Notes under the pieces: generated by a model
What the model was told of the DNA's origin: nothing
The model's input: only the letters and a program-made list of their open reading frames with translations
Databases searched by the model: none
Source: CAZYWA01 sp964650975 [NCBI: uncultured bacterium]
Lineage (GTDB): Bacteria > JADJOY01
NCBI GenBank assembly: GCA_964650975.1
Contig: CAZYWA010000209.1
Span: 1 to 12,234 of the forward strand
Length of the DNA stretch: 12,234 nucleotides
Reading direction: 5' to 3'
Position numbers and translations under genes: made by a program
Part shown: positions 1-5,600 of the stretch, piece after piece
Layout of the letters: each line of letters begins with the position of its first letter
Position numbering within the stretch: position 1 is the first letter of the stretch

Positions 1-1
1 G

Positions 2-1765
2 CGCACGAGATCGCGAGCCGGCACCACCCGAAAGGTGCCGATGGTCGCGAGCCGCGACCAGGGATTGGACGAGCTGCGCGCGGCGCTCGCCTCCTCGCTC
101 GACGGCTCGGCCCAGGTGCGCACCGTTCACGTGCTGCCCGAGATCTTCGCCGAGGCCGAGCGCATCGCCGCGGAAGAAACCGCCAAGGGACACGCGGTCA
201 AACGCTACGAGGTCGAGCGCGGCCTGATCGACGCCGGTGCGTTCGCGGAACGGCGCTTGATCGAGCGCGCCGGCGGCGAGATCAAACCGGTGATCGACGC
301 GGCCCGCGCCCGGCTCGGTTCCGGGAAGCCGCTCGCGGCGCTCGAGGCGATGCGCCGCTACGGCTGGATCGGGAAGCAGCTCGACGGCGTCGAAGTGCGC
401 CGCGAGGCACCGCGCAGCTGGACCGACCGGATCGACTCGGTGCTCACCCACCGGGTGTGGGGAAGCCTGATCTTCGTGGGCGTGATGGGCGCCGTGTTCC
501 AGTCGGTGTTCTCGTGGGCGACACCGCTCATGGACGGGATCGACGGCAGCTTCAAGCACCTGGGCTCGGCGGTGGGTGCCGCGCTGCCGCCCGGAGCGCT
601 CAACAGCTTGCTGGTCGACGGCGTCATCGCCGGCGTCGGCAGCGTGATGGTGTTCCTGCCGCAGATCCTGATCCTGTTCTTCTTCATCGGGATCCTCGAG
701 GACTCGGGCTACATGTCGCGCGCCGCGTTCCTGATGGATCGCGTGATGCGGTTCTCGGGGCTCTCGGGCCAGTCGTTCATCCCGATGCTCTCGAGCTTCG
801 CGTGCGCGGTGCCGGGCATCATGGCCACCCGCGTGATCGCCGACCGGCGCGATCGCCTGACCACGATCCTGGTGGCACCGCTCATGTCGTGCTCGGCGCG
901 CCTGCCGGTCTACACGGTGCTGATCGCGGCGTTCATTCCCAACCAGCACTACCTCGGCGGAGTCGTGGGGCTGCAGGGCCTGGTGATGCTGTCGCTCTAC
1001 CTGCTGGGCATCTTGCTGGCGGTGGTCGCGGCTTCGATCTTCAAGCGCACCGTGCTGCGCGGCCCGACGCCCACGTTCTTGATGGAGCTGCCCGCCTACA
1101 AGTGGCCGCGGCTGCGCGCGATGGTGCAGCGCCTCTTCGAGCGCGCCAAGGTGTTCGTGCTGCGTGCGGGCACGGTGATCTTCTCGGTGTCGGTGGTGGT
1201 GTGGGCGCTCTCGTACTTCCCGCGCCCCGAGTCGGTCCACCAGCGCTTCGAGAGCGAGCGCGCCACGGTGACCGCCACGCAGAGCGGAGACGCCGCCCAG
1301 ACCGAGCTCGCGCGCCTCGATGCCAGCGAGGACGCCGCCTATCTCGAGCAGAGTGTGTTCGGGCGCATGGGCCACGCGATCGAGCCGGTGTTCAAGCCGC
1401 TCGGCTGGGACTGGCGCGTCGCGATGGCGGCGCTCGCGTCGTTCCCGGCGCGCGAGGTGGTGATCTCGGTGCTCGGCACCACGTACGCGCTCGGCAAGGA
1501 CGTCGACCAGGGCTCGGACACGCTGCGCACGGCGCTCAAGGACGCCACGTGGCCCGACGGCCGTCCGGTCTTCACGGCGGCCTCGGCGCTCGGGCTCATG
1601 GTGTTCTTCGCGCTCTGTCTGCAGTGCGCGGCGACCGTCGCGACCATGCGCCGCGAGACCCAGTCGTGGAAGTGGCCCGCCTTCGCGTGGACCTACATGA
1701 CGGTCCTTGCGTACCTGGGCGCGCTGCTTATCTATCAAGTAGGGACGCGGTTGCTCGCGAGCTGA
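2..1765 (+). CDS. feoB: Ferrous iron transporter FeoB, 5'-truncated by the window edge
   Basis: This is the membrane part of FeoB, the GTP-dependent Fe(II) importer of the inner membrane. The frame is open from base 2, so the GTPase domain with its G1-G4 motifs lies upstream of the window. The first visible residues (VASRDQGLDEL) match the end of the G domain. A helical GDI-like linker follows, then the transmembrane region. Diagnostic FeoB stretches, counted from the GTG at 35, are GYMSRAAFLMDR (about 225-236), SFIPMLSSFACAVPGIMATR (about 247-266), APLMSCSARLPVY (about 281-293) and SFPAREVVISVLGTTY (about 469-484). Conserved Cys residues sit in SSFACA and MSCSAR, and the C-terminus has LQCAATVATMRRET. 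About 588 residues are visible, against a usual 700-800 in the family. The GTG/ATG near 35-41 are internal, not real starts. The stop at 1763-1765 is followed closely by the Cys-rich partner gene, which suggests an operon. Confidence 0.97.
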   Translation, partial: RTRSRAGTTRKVPMVASRDQGLDELRAALASSLDGSAQVRTVHVLPEIFAEAERIAAEETAKGHAVKRYEVERGLIDAGAFAERRLIERAGGEIKPVIDAARARLGSGKPLAALEAMRRYGWIGKQLDGVEVRREAPRSWTDRIDSVLTHRVWGSLIFVGVMGAVFQSVFSWATPLMDGIDGSFKHLGSAVGAALPPGALNSLLVDGVIAGVGSVMVFLPQILILFFFIGILEDSGYMSRAAFLMDRVMRFSGLSGQSFIPMLSSFACAVPGIMATRVIADRRDRLTTILVAPLMSCSARLPVYTVLIAAFIPNQHYLGGVVGLQGLVMLSLYLLGILLAVVAASIFKRTVLRGPTPTFLMELPAYKWPRLRAMVQRLFERAKVFVLRAGTVIFSVSVVVWALSYFPRPESVHQRFESERATVTATQSGDAAQTELARLDASEDAAYLEQSVFGRMGHAIEPVFKPLGWDWRVAMAALASFPAREVVISVLGTTYALGKDVDQGSDTLRTALKDATWPDGRPVFTAASALGLMVFFALCLQCAATVATMRRETQSWKWPAFAWTYMTVLAYLGALLIYQVGTRLLAS

Positions 1766-1778
1766 GGAGCGGACGAAC

Positions 1779-1979
1779 GTGGTGATGGGACCCATCGCAC
1801 AAGAGGCCGCGGCGCTCTTCGTCGTGGCGCTGGTGATCGGCGCTCAGGTGCGCGGCTGGCTCAAGCGCCGCGCAGGCGCGGCGAGCGGCGGTGGCTCGTG
1901 CGGGAGTTGCTCGAGCTGTCCGAGCAACCGCGAGAGTTCCGAGCCCGCGACCGCGAGCGCCACCGGCTCCTGCCATTGA
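1779..1979 (+). CDS. FeoB-associated Cys-rich membrane protein
   Basis: A 66-residue protein with one N-terminal membrane segment (about residues 9-25, AAALFVVALVIGAQV), a basic stretch (WLKRR) and a Gly/Ser/Cys-rich tail. The tail carries a CxxCxxC motif at C41, C44 and C47, plus C65. This layout is that of the small FeoB-associated Cys-rich membrane proteins encoded directly after feoB. Their exact role is unsettled; metal binding or FeoB assembly are the usual suggestions. The gene begins 13 nt after the feoB stop. A strong GAGGAG at 1764-1769 overlaps that stop and lies 9 nt before the GTG at 1779, which favours this start over the GTG at 1782 or ATG at 1785. It is almost certainly co-transcribed and translationally coupled with feoB. 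A hairpin-pair repeat starts 9 nt after the stop codon. Confidence 0.85.
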   Translation: MVMGPIAQEAAALFVVALVIGAQVRGWLKRRAGAASGGGSCGSCSSCPSNRESSEPATASATGSCH

Positions 1980-1988
1980 GGCGGCTGC

Positions 1989-2050
1989 GGCTGCGAGGGA
2001 CCGCAGCCCTCCGGTCGAAAGGCGAGGGAGGGACGCGCTCCGTCGCGTCC
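1989..2050. repeat. REPIN-like hairpin pair, copy 1 (mixed arms)
   Basis: Two inverted stem-loops with a 14-nt spacer. The left arm has a 7-bp stem GGCTGCG/CGCAGCC (1989-1995 with 2002-2008) around loop AGGGAC, followed by CTCC (2009-2012). The right arm has foot GGAG (2027-2030), then a 7-bp stem GGACGCG/CGCGTCC (2031-2037 with 2044-2050) around loop CTCCGT. Read from its own foot, each arm is GGAG + stem + six-base loop. This is the layout of REP sequences paired as a REPIN. The left arm shares its loop with the copies at 2415 and 5459, while the right arm is identical to the arm at 12165. The element lies between the Cys-rich gene and the lipoprotein gene. There is no U-run, so it is not a classic terminator, although it could attenuate or stabilise the feo transcript. 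Confidence 0.75.
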
Positions 2051-2077
2051 GCAGCGCCGGCTGCACGACATTCGCGA

Positions 2078-2398
2078 TTGCTGGTTCGCTTCTTCGCCAT
2101 GAGCTGCGCGGGATTTCTCGGCGGCTGCACGGCCGCCGAGACGCACCCGTCGATCGCCGCGCCGGGGATCCAGCTCGGCGAAACCACCCGCGGCGAGCTG
2201 ATCGAGCGGCTCGGCGAGCCCGAGCGCACCGGAACCGAACACGGCTCGGCACTCGCCGCGTGGTGGGAATCGCAACCGTCGATCGTCGGCACCGATCGCG
2301 CGCGCGAGCTGGTCGTGGTCTTCACGCCCGCCGGCCGCGTGAAGTCTTACGAGCTGCGCTCGACGTTCCCCGCCGATCGCGCCACGCCACCGCGCTGA
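2078..2398 (+). CDS. Small lipoprotein with BamE/SmpA-like domain
   Basis: A predicted 106-residue lipoprotein. From the TTG at 2078 the N-terminus reads MLVRFFAMSCAGFLGGC: a short n-region with Arg, a hydrophobic core, and a lipobox LGGC with the lipidated Cys at residue 17. The body has the pattern of the SmpA/OmlA/BamE fold: an I-x-L-G-x-T-x-x-E-L-x-x-x-L-G-x-P stretch (about 31-48), then a W-containing strand, then a strand ELVVVFTPAGRVKSYEL (about 77-93). True BamE belongs to the outer-membrane beta-barrel assembly machine; many related small lipoproteins have no known role, so only the fold is inferred. The ATG at 2099 would remove the charged n-region. Starts further upstream (for example 1898) would read through the hairpin element and overlap the Cys-rich gene. 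No clear Shine-Dalgarno sequence is seen, so the start is uncertain. Confidence 0.6.
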   Translation: MLVRFFAMSCAGFLGGCTAAETHPSIAAPGIQLGETTRGELIERLGEPERTGTEHGSALAAWWESQPSIVGTDRARELVVVFTPAGRVKSYELRSTFPADRATPPR

Positions 2399-2414
2399 AT
2401 TCCGATCCTTCGCT

Positions 2415-2511
2415 CGCGCGCGAGGGACCGCGCGCGCTCCAGCCGGATCGGGAGCGAAATCGCGCCCGATCCTGGGATCCGCTATGGAGGCCCGCCGGTC
2501 CCTCGGCGGGC
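2415..2511. repeat. REPIN-like hairpin pair, copy 2
   Basis: The left arm has an 8-bp stem (2415-2422 with 2429-2436, all CG steps) around loop AGGGAC, then CTCC at 2437-2440. The right arm has foot GGAG at 2486-2489, then stem GCCCGCCG/CGGCGGGC (2490-2497 with 2504-2511) around loop GTCCCT, which is the reverse complement of the left loop. The 45-nt centre holds a third inverted repeat, GGATCGGG (2445-2452) with CCCGATCC (2465-2472). Bases 2415-2442 (28 bp) and 2485-2511 (27 bp) recur exactly in the copy at 5459-5552, but the centres are unrelated. The element fills the gap between two convergent genes and ends 5 nt from the DUF362 stop codon, where it may act as a 3' end structure for both transcripts. 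Confidence 0.85.
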
Positions 2512-2516
2512 AGCGT

Positions 2517-3635
2517 TCAGATCCGGTCGCCCTTGGGGTGATTGACCGCGCGGTTGAGCAGCGACGCGAGGGGCTCGGCGAGCGGGTAGAGCGCGCGCTG
2601 CAGCGAATGCGGCACGAAGTACTGCGGCCAGAGCAGCGACTTCCAGCGGGCGCGACCGGACGGCGTGATCCGGTGGGCGCGAATACGCGAGACGGCGCTC
2701 GGATCGAGCGGGGTCGCGCCCGAGACCAGCTCGTACGCTGGATCGGCGTCTGCGGCCAGAAGCCGCAAGTGCTCGATCTCCCGCCACGGGTAGTCGAGGA
2801 CGTCGCACCAGAAGCGGTCGCCGCGCACCACGTCGCGATGCGCGGCGATCCGGTCGATGCGCACGGGCACCGTGAAATGCGGGCCCAATCCCGAGCCGAA
2901 GAAGGTGCCGCCGCCGATCGAGACCGCGGGTCTCAAGATCCGCGCCGCGGCGGCGATCACACGATCGATGCGATCGAAGCGCCGGTGGTAGTCGCCTTTC
3001 GTGGATGAGCGCAGCGCGCCGTAGAGATTCTTGGCGGCGAGCGTCACGCCGCACTCCCAGTGGTACTTGGGCGCGTAGGCGTTCACCAGGAAGACGCCGG
3101 GGTCGAGCAGCAGCGTGGGGACGTCGAGCGGAAACTCCAGCTCCCGGCACGTGACGCGTGCCCACTCGCCCTCGGCCAGGCTCTCGAAGGAAGCGCCTTC
3201 GTCGAGGAGCATCGTGTCGTAGCCCCGGGTGCGGAGCAGCCGCGCGTCGGCGCGGCACGCGCGCGGGTCGCCTTCCACCACCACCGGCCGAGCGCCGCCC
3301 GAGCGCGCCCAGCGGACGATCCCGCGCACCAGCTCCGGATCGGTGAAGGAGCCTGGGCAGCCGGCGAGCCCGCCGCCCAGGTTCACCTTGATCGCGACCA
3401 GCTGACCGGGCCGGAGCGCGTCGGCGAGGCCGAGAGCTCGGAGCGCTTCCGCGACCGCCTGCTCGGGCGAGACCACCGAGAACGGGCCGCACCACACGCG
3501 CGTGTCGCCCGTCACCACCGGGACGTCGACCTCGGTTCCTTCCCAGTGGCCGCGCTTCCGTTCGAGCTCGACCCACGGCACGAGCTTCCGCCCGTACTCG
3601 ACGCGCGGCGCCTTTTCCTTTCCCTCTCTGGCCAT
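2517..3635 (-). CDS. DUF362 domain-containing protein
   Basis: A 372-residue protein of the DUF362 family. Hallmarks are IKVNLGGG (82-89), a following Gly-Ala-rich strand ending VVVEGDP (about 118-124), and KYHWECGVTLAAKNLYG (190-206), which matches the family's K-x-H...VT...KNL.G core. Family members are often fused to ferredoxin-type 4Fe-4S domains and occur near redox or iron-sulfur genes, but none has a well-established reaction. Here there is no CxxCxxCxxxCP cluster, so this is a stand-alone form. No signal peptide is evident; the first 15 residues are highly charged. The ATG at 3635 is preceded on its strand by AGAGGTG about 10 nt upstream. The gene diverges from the phosphatase gene, with 60 bp between the two starts. 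The annotation is family-level only. Confidence 0.85.
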   Translation of the reverse strand: MAREGKEKAPRVEYGRKLVPWVELERKRGHWEGTEVDVPVVTGDTRVWCGPFSVVSPEQAVAEALRALGLADALRPGQLVAIKVNLGGGLAGCPGSFTDPELVRGIVRWARSGGARPVVVEGDPRACRADARLLRTRGYDTMLLDEGASFESLAEGEWARVTCRELEFPLDVPTLLLDPGVFLVNAYAPKYHWECGVTLAAKNLYGALRSSTKGDYHRRFDRIDRVIAAAARILRPAVSIGGGTFFGSGLGPHFTVPVRIDRIAAHRDVVRGDRFWCDVLDYPWREIEHLRLLAADADPAYELVSGATPLDPSAVSRIRAHRITPSGRARWKSLLWPQYFVPHSLQRALYPLAEPLASLLNRAVNHPKGDRI

Positions 3636-3695
3636 CGCTCGCTCGCACCTCTATCTATAGGTAGCGTGTCGATTCTACTTCCGACGGAGGCCCGA
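3636..3695. promoter_or_regulatory. Divergent promoter region with AT-rich dyad
   Basis: This 60-bp gap separates the start codons of the DUF362 gene (-) and the phosphatase gene (+), so promoters for both must lie here or inside the genes. An imperfect palindrome CTATCTATAGGTAG (3651-3664, 12 of 14 positions symmetric) stands out from the GC-rich surroundings. Read on the minus strand it supplies a TATAGAT box close upstream of the DUF362 start. On the plus strand TATAG is about 40 nt before the phosphatase ATG. It could be overlapping -10 boxes or a short operator. No convincing -35 elements are visible. GGAGG at 3686-3690 is the ribosome-binding site of the phosphatase gene. Confidence 0.35.
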
Positions 3696-4460
3696 ATGGT
3701 CGATCTCGAGTTTCGTCTGTTCGCCGAGGAGCTGGCGCAGGTGGCCGGCTCGATCATTCGCCGCTACTACCGCTCGGCTCTCGCGGTGGAGGAGAAAGAG
3801 GACACGTCGCCGGTCACGCAGGCCGACAAGGAAGCCGAAGAGGCGATGCGCGAGCTGATCCACCGGCGCTACCCCGAGCACGGGATCCTCGGCGAGGAGC
3901 ACGGCGAGGAAAACGCCGGGTCCGAATACCGCTGGGTGCTCGATCCGGTCGACGGCACCAAGAGCTTCGTGCTCGGCATGCCGCTCTTCGTGACCCTCAT
4001 CGCCCTCGAGCATCGCGGCCAGCCGATCCTGGGCGTCATCGATCAGCCGATCCTCCACGAGCGGGTGATCGGCGACGGCACCGAGACCCGGCTCAACGGC
4101 ACGCCGGTCCGCGCACGCTCGTGCGCCTCGATCAAGGACGCGTACCTGCTCGCGACCGACCCGATCCTGGTCGAGAAGTACTTCGGACGGACGGCATTCG
4201 ATCAGCTCAACCGCGCGGTGAAATGCTACCGGTGCACCGGCGACGGCTACGCGTACGCGTTGCTCGCCGCGGGCTTCGTCGACATCGTGCTCGATCCGAT
4301 CATGAATCCGTGGGACATCGCGGCCGTGATCCCGGTGGTGCGCGGAGCGGGCGCCGTCATCACGGACTGGCGCGGCGGCGAGGCGGTCGGCGCCTCGAGC
4401 TCGATCGCGGCGTCTGGCGAGCTGCATCCGAAAGTCATCGCCACGCTCAACCCACGCTAG
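3696..4460 (+). CDS. hisN: Inositol-monophosphatase-family phosphatase, HisN type (probable histidinol-phosphatase)
   Basis: A 254-residue, full-length member of the inositol monophosphatase superfamily: Mg2+-dependent, Li+-sensitive phosphomonoesterases of the cytosol. The metal-site motifs are all present: GEE (66-68), DPVDGT (83-88) and NPWD (204-207). The N-terminal segment DTSPVTQADKEAEEAMRELI (36-55) with YPEHGILGEE, and the region SFVLGMPLFVTLIAL after DPVDGT, resemble the HisN-type histidinol-phosphatases that perform the penultimate step of histidine synthesis. Inositol-phosphate or nucleotide (CysQ-like) substrates cannot be excluded, and no other his gene is nearby. ATG 3696 has GGAGG at 3686-3690, 5 nt away. 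The frame is open further upstream to 3060, but that part is antisense to the DUF362 gene. The gene converges on the sirtuin gene. Confidence 0.85.
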   Translation: MVDLEFRLFAEELAQVAGSIIRRYYRSALAVEEKEDTSPVTQADKEAEEAMRELIHRRYPEHGILGEEHGEENAGSEYRWVLDPVDGTKSFVLGMPLFVTLIALEHRGQPILGVIDQPILHERVIGDGTETRLNGTPVRARSCASIKDAYLLATDPILVEKYFGRTAFDQLNRAVKCYRCTGDGYAYALLAAGFVDIVLDPIMNPWDIAAVIPVVRGAGAVITDWRGGEAVGASSSIAASGELHPKVIATLNPR

Positions 4461-4542
4461 ATCGGCGGCGCCGGGCCCGGATTTTGCTCTTTTCAGCGGA
4501 GTTTTGGCCCCTTCAGGCCTCCTGGTGCGCCTTCCGCCCATT

Positions 4543-4634
4543 TTGGTAATGCCAAATATTCCATCTTGGCAATATCGGATCTTCCGATTTGGTAATATTC
4601 AATATTCCACTTTGGTAATGCGATACCTACCAGC
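4543..4634. repeat. AT-rich degenerate tandem array, 23-nt period
   Basis: TTGG occurs at 4543, 4566, 4589 and 4612, exactly 23 nt apart. Each unit starts TTGGTAAT or TTGGCAAT, and the first three carry a TTCC near the end (ATATTCCA, ATCTTCCG, ATATTCCA). Small dyads sit inside the units: TTTGG-TAATG-CCAAA (4542-4556) and ATCGGA-TCT-TCCGAT. Weaker, GC-richer sequence with TTTTGG at 4502 and CTGG at 4522 may be decayed units to the left. The array lies in the 191-bp convergent gap between the phosphatase and sirtuin stops and is far more AT-rich than anything else in the window. Nothing else gene-like is seen in this gap. It could be a protein-binding array, a decayed mobile repeat or a transcript-end region. 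Confidence 0.7.
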
Positions 4635-4651
4635 CTCCTGAGCACGCTTCC

Positions 4652-5407
4652 TCAGGCCGCGGGGATCAGGCGGGCGACGGCGCTCACCAGCTCGGGCAGG
4701 ATCGCGACGCAGTCGCCCTCCAGACGGACGCTCGCGATCTCGTCGTGCGCCGTGGGCCCGCGGTTCACGATCACGTAGGGAAGGCCGCGGCGTCGCACCG
4801 CGAGCGGCACCGATGCCGCGGGCTGCACCTCGAGCGTCGAGCCGATCGAGATCGCCGCGCCCGCAAGCGCCGCGCCCTCGAACGCGCGCTCCACCTCCCG
4901 CTCGGGCATCGCCTGGCCGAACGCGATCGTGGCGCTCTTCAGGAACCCGCCGCAGTCGCAGCGCGGCGCCACGCGCGTGCGCCGGAACTTCTCCATCCAC
5001 GGCTCGGGCCGCGAGCGCGCGCCGCAGCTCAGGCACACGATCCAGCGGTTGGTGCCGTGGATCTCGACGACTCGCTCGGGGTCGCTGCCGGCGTCCTGGT
5101 GAAGCCCGTCGACATTCTGGGTGACGACGAGGTCCACGCGGCCGAGCCGCGCCAGCTCGACCAGAGCCCGGTGCGCCGCGTTGGGTCGCGCATTCTGGAA
5201 CAGGTCCCACGACTCGAGCTTGTAGTCCCAGTGCTCGGCTCGGGCCTCCTCCGAGGTGATGAAATCCTGGAAGTAGACGGGCTTTCGCCGCGTCCAGAGA
5301 CCGCCCGGCCCGCGGAAGTCGGGGATGCCCGAGCCGGTCGAGATGCCGGCACCGGTGAAGACCAGCACCCGAGCCGCGCGCGCGAGCGCACGCGCGGCCG
5401 CTTCCAT
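4652..5407 (-). CDS. NAD-dependent protein deacylase, Sir2 family (sirtuin)
   Basis: A complete 251-residue sirtuin, which removes acyl groups from lysine using NAD+ and gives nicotinamide and O-acyl-ADP-ribose. Numbered from ATG 5407: GAGIS (19-23) and SGIPDFRGPGGLWT bind NAD; TQNVDGLH (96-103) is the family core; the catalytic His is H117 in EIHGT; zinc ligands are C125/C128 and C150/C152 (the second pair is CxC); the C-terminal NAD segment includes GSTLEVQPA and NRGPTAHD. The motif GISTGSGIPDFRGP resembles class U or SIRT6/7-like sirtuins rather than the E. coli CobB type. ATG 5407 has AGGA four nt upstream, and 18 residues before GAGIS is a usual spacing. GTG 5422 would add five residues but lacks a ribosome-binding site. 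No acetyltransferase or acetyl-CoA synthetase gene lies nearby. Confidence 0.92.
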   Translation of the reverse strand: MEAAARALARAARVLVFTGAGISTGSGIPDFRGPGGLWTRRKPVYFQDFITSEEARAEHWDYKLESWDLFQNARPNAAHRALVELARLGRVDLVVTQNVDGLHQDAGSDPERVVEIHGTNRWIVCLSCGARSRPEPWMEKFRRTRVAPRCDCGGFLKSATIAFGQAMPEREVERAFEGAALAGAAISIGSTLEVQPAASVPLAVRRRGLPYVIVNRGPTAHDEIASVRLEGDCVAILPELVSAVARLIPAA

Positions 5408-5458
5408 CGCGTCCTGGCTCACACCGATGAGCTAGCACGCGCCGCACCGCGACGCCAC

Positions 5459-5552
5459 CGCGCGCGAGGGACCGCGCGCGCTCCAGGCGATTGGAAACCG
5501 AAGCCCAGCAGCGACATTGGCCCCTTGGAGGCCCGCCGGTCCCTCGGCGGGC
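5459..5552. repeat. REPIN-like hairpin pair, copy 3
   Basis: The left arm is an 8-bp CG stem (5459-5466 with 5473-5480) around loop AGGGAC, then CTCC at 5481-5484. The right arm is foot GGAG (5527-5530), then stem GCCCGCCG/CGGCGGGC (5531-5538 with 5545-5552) around GTCCCT. Both arms are identical to those of the copy at 2415-2511 over 28 and 27 bp, in the same orientation. The 42-nt centre is unrelated and has no clean third hairpin. Here the element sits between divergent genes, upstream of both the sirtuin start and the methyltransferase start (5601). It therefore occupies a promoter-bearing gap rather than a 3' end. Confidence 0.85.
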
Positions 5553-5600
5553 GGCGATCGATCGGCCGCGATCTGCTACCGTTCACACCGGAGCTCGACC

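Noticed and set aside
457-1785. 442-residue open frame on + strand inside feoB
   Set aside because: Shadow of feoB in another frame; it has no domain and an Arg/Gly/His-rich composition.
1898-2398. Lipoprotein gene starting at 1898
   Set aside because: The start would lie within the Cys-rich gene and read through the hairpin repeat, and it would bury the signal peptide about 60 residues in.
3060-3695. N-terminal extension of the phosphatase by 212 residues
   Set aside because: The extension is antisense to the DUF362 gene; ATG 3696 has a good ribosome-binding site and gives the family's usual length.
4470-4495. Rho-independent terminator after the phosphatase gene (GC palindrome followed by TTTTGCTCTTTT)
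   Set aside because: The palindrome CCGGGCCCGG has no room for a proper loop (only a 3-bp stem with a 4-nt loop), and the T-run is interrupted. Too weak to list.
4543-4634. CRISPR array
   Set aside because: The 23-nt units are degenerate and directly abutting, without spacers, and no cas gene is near.
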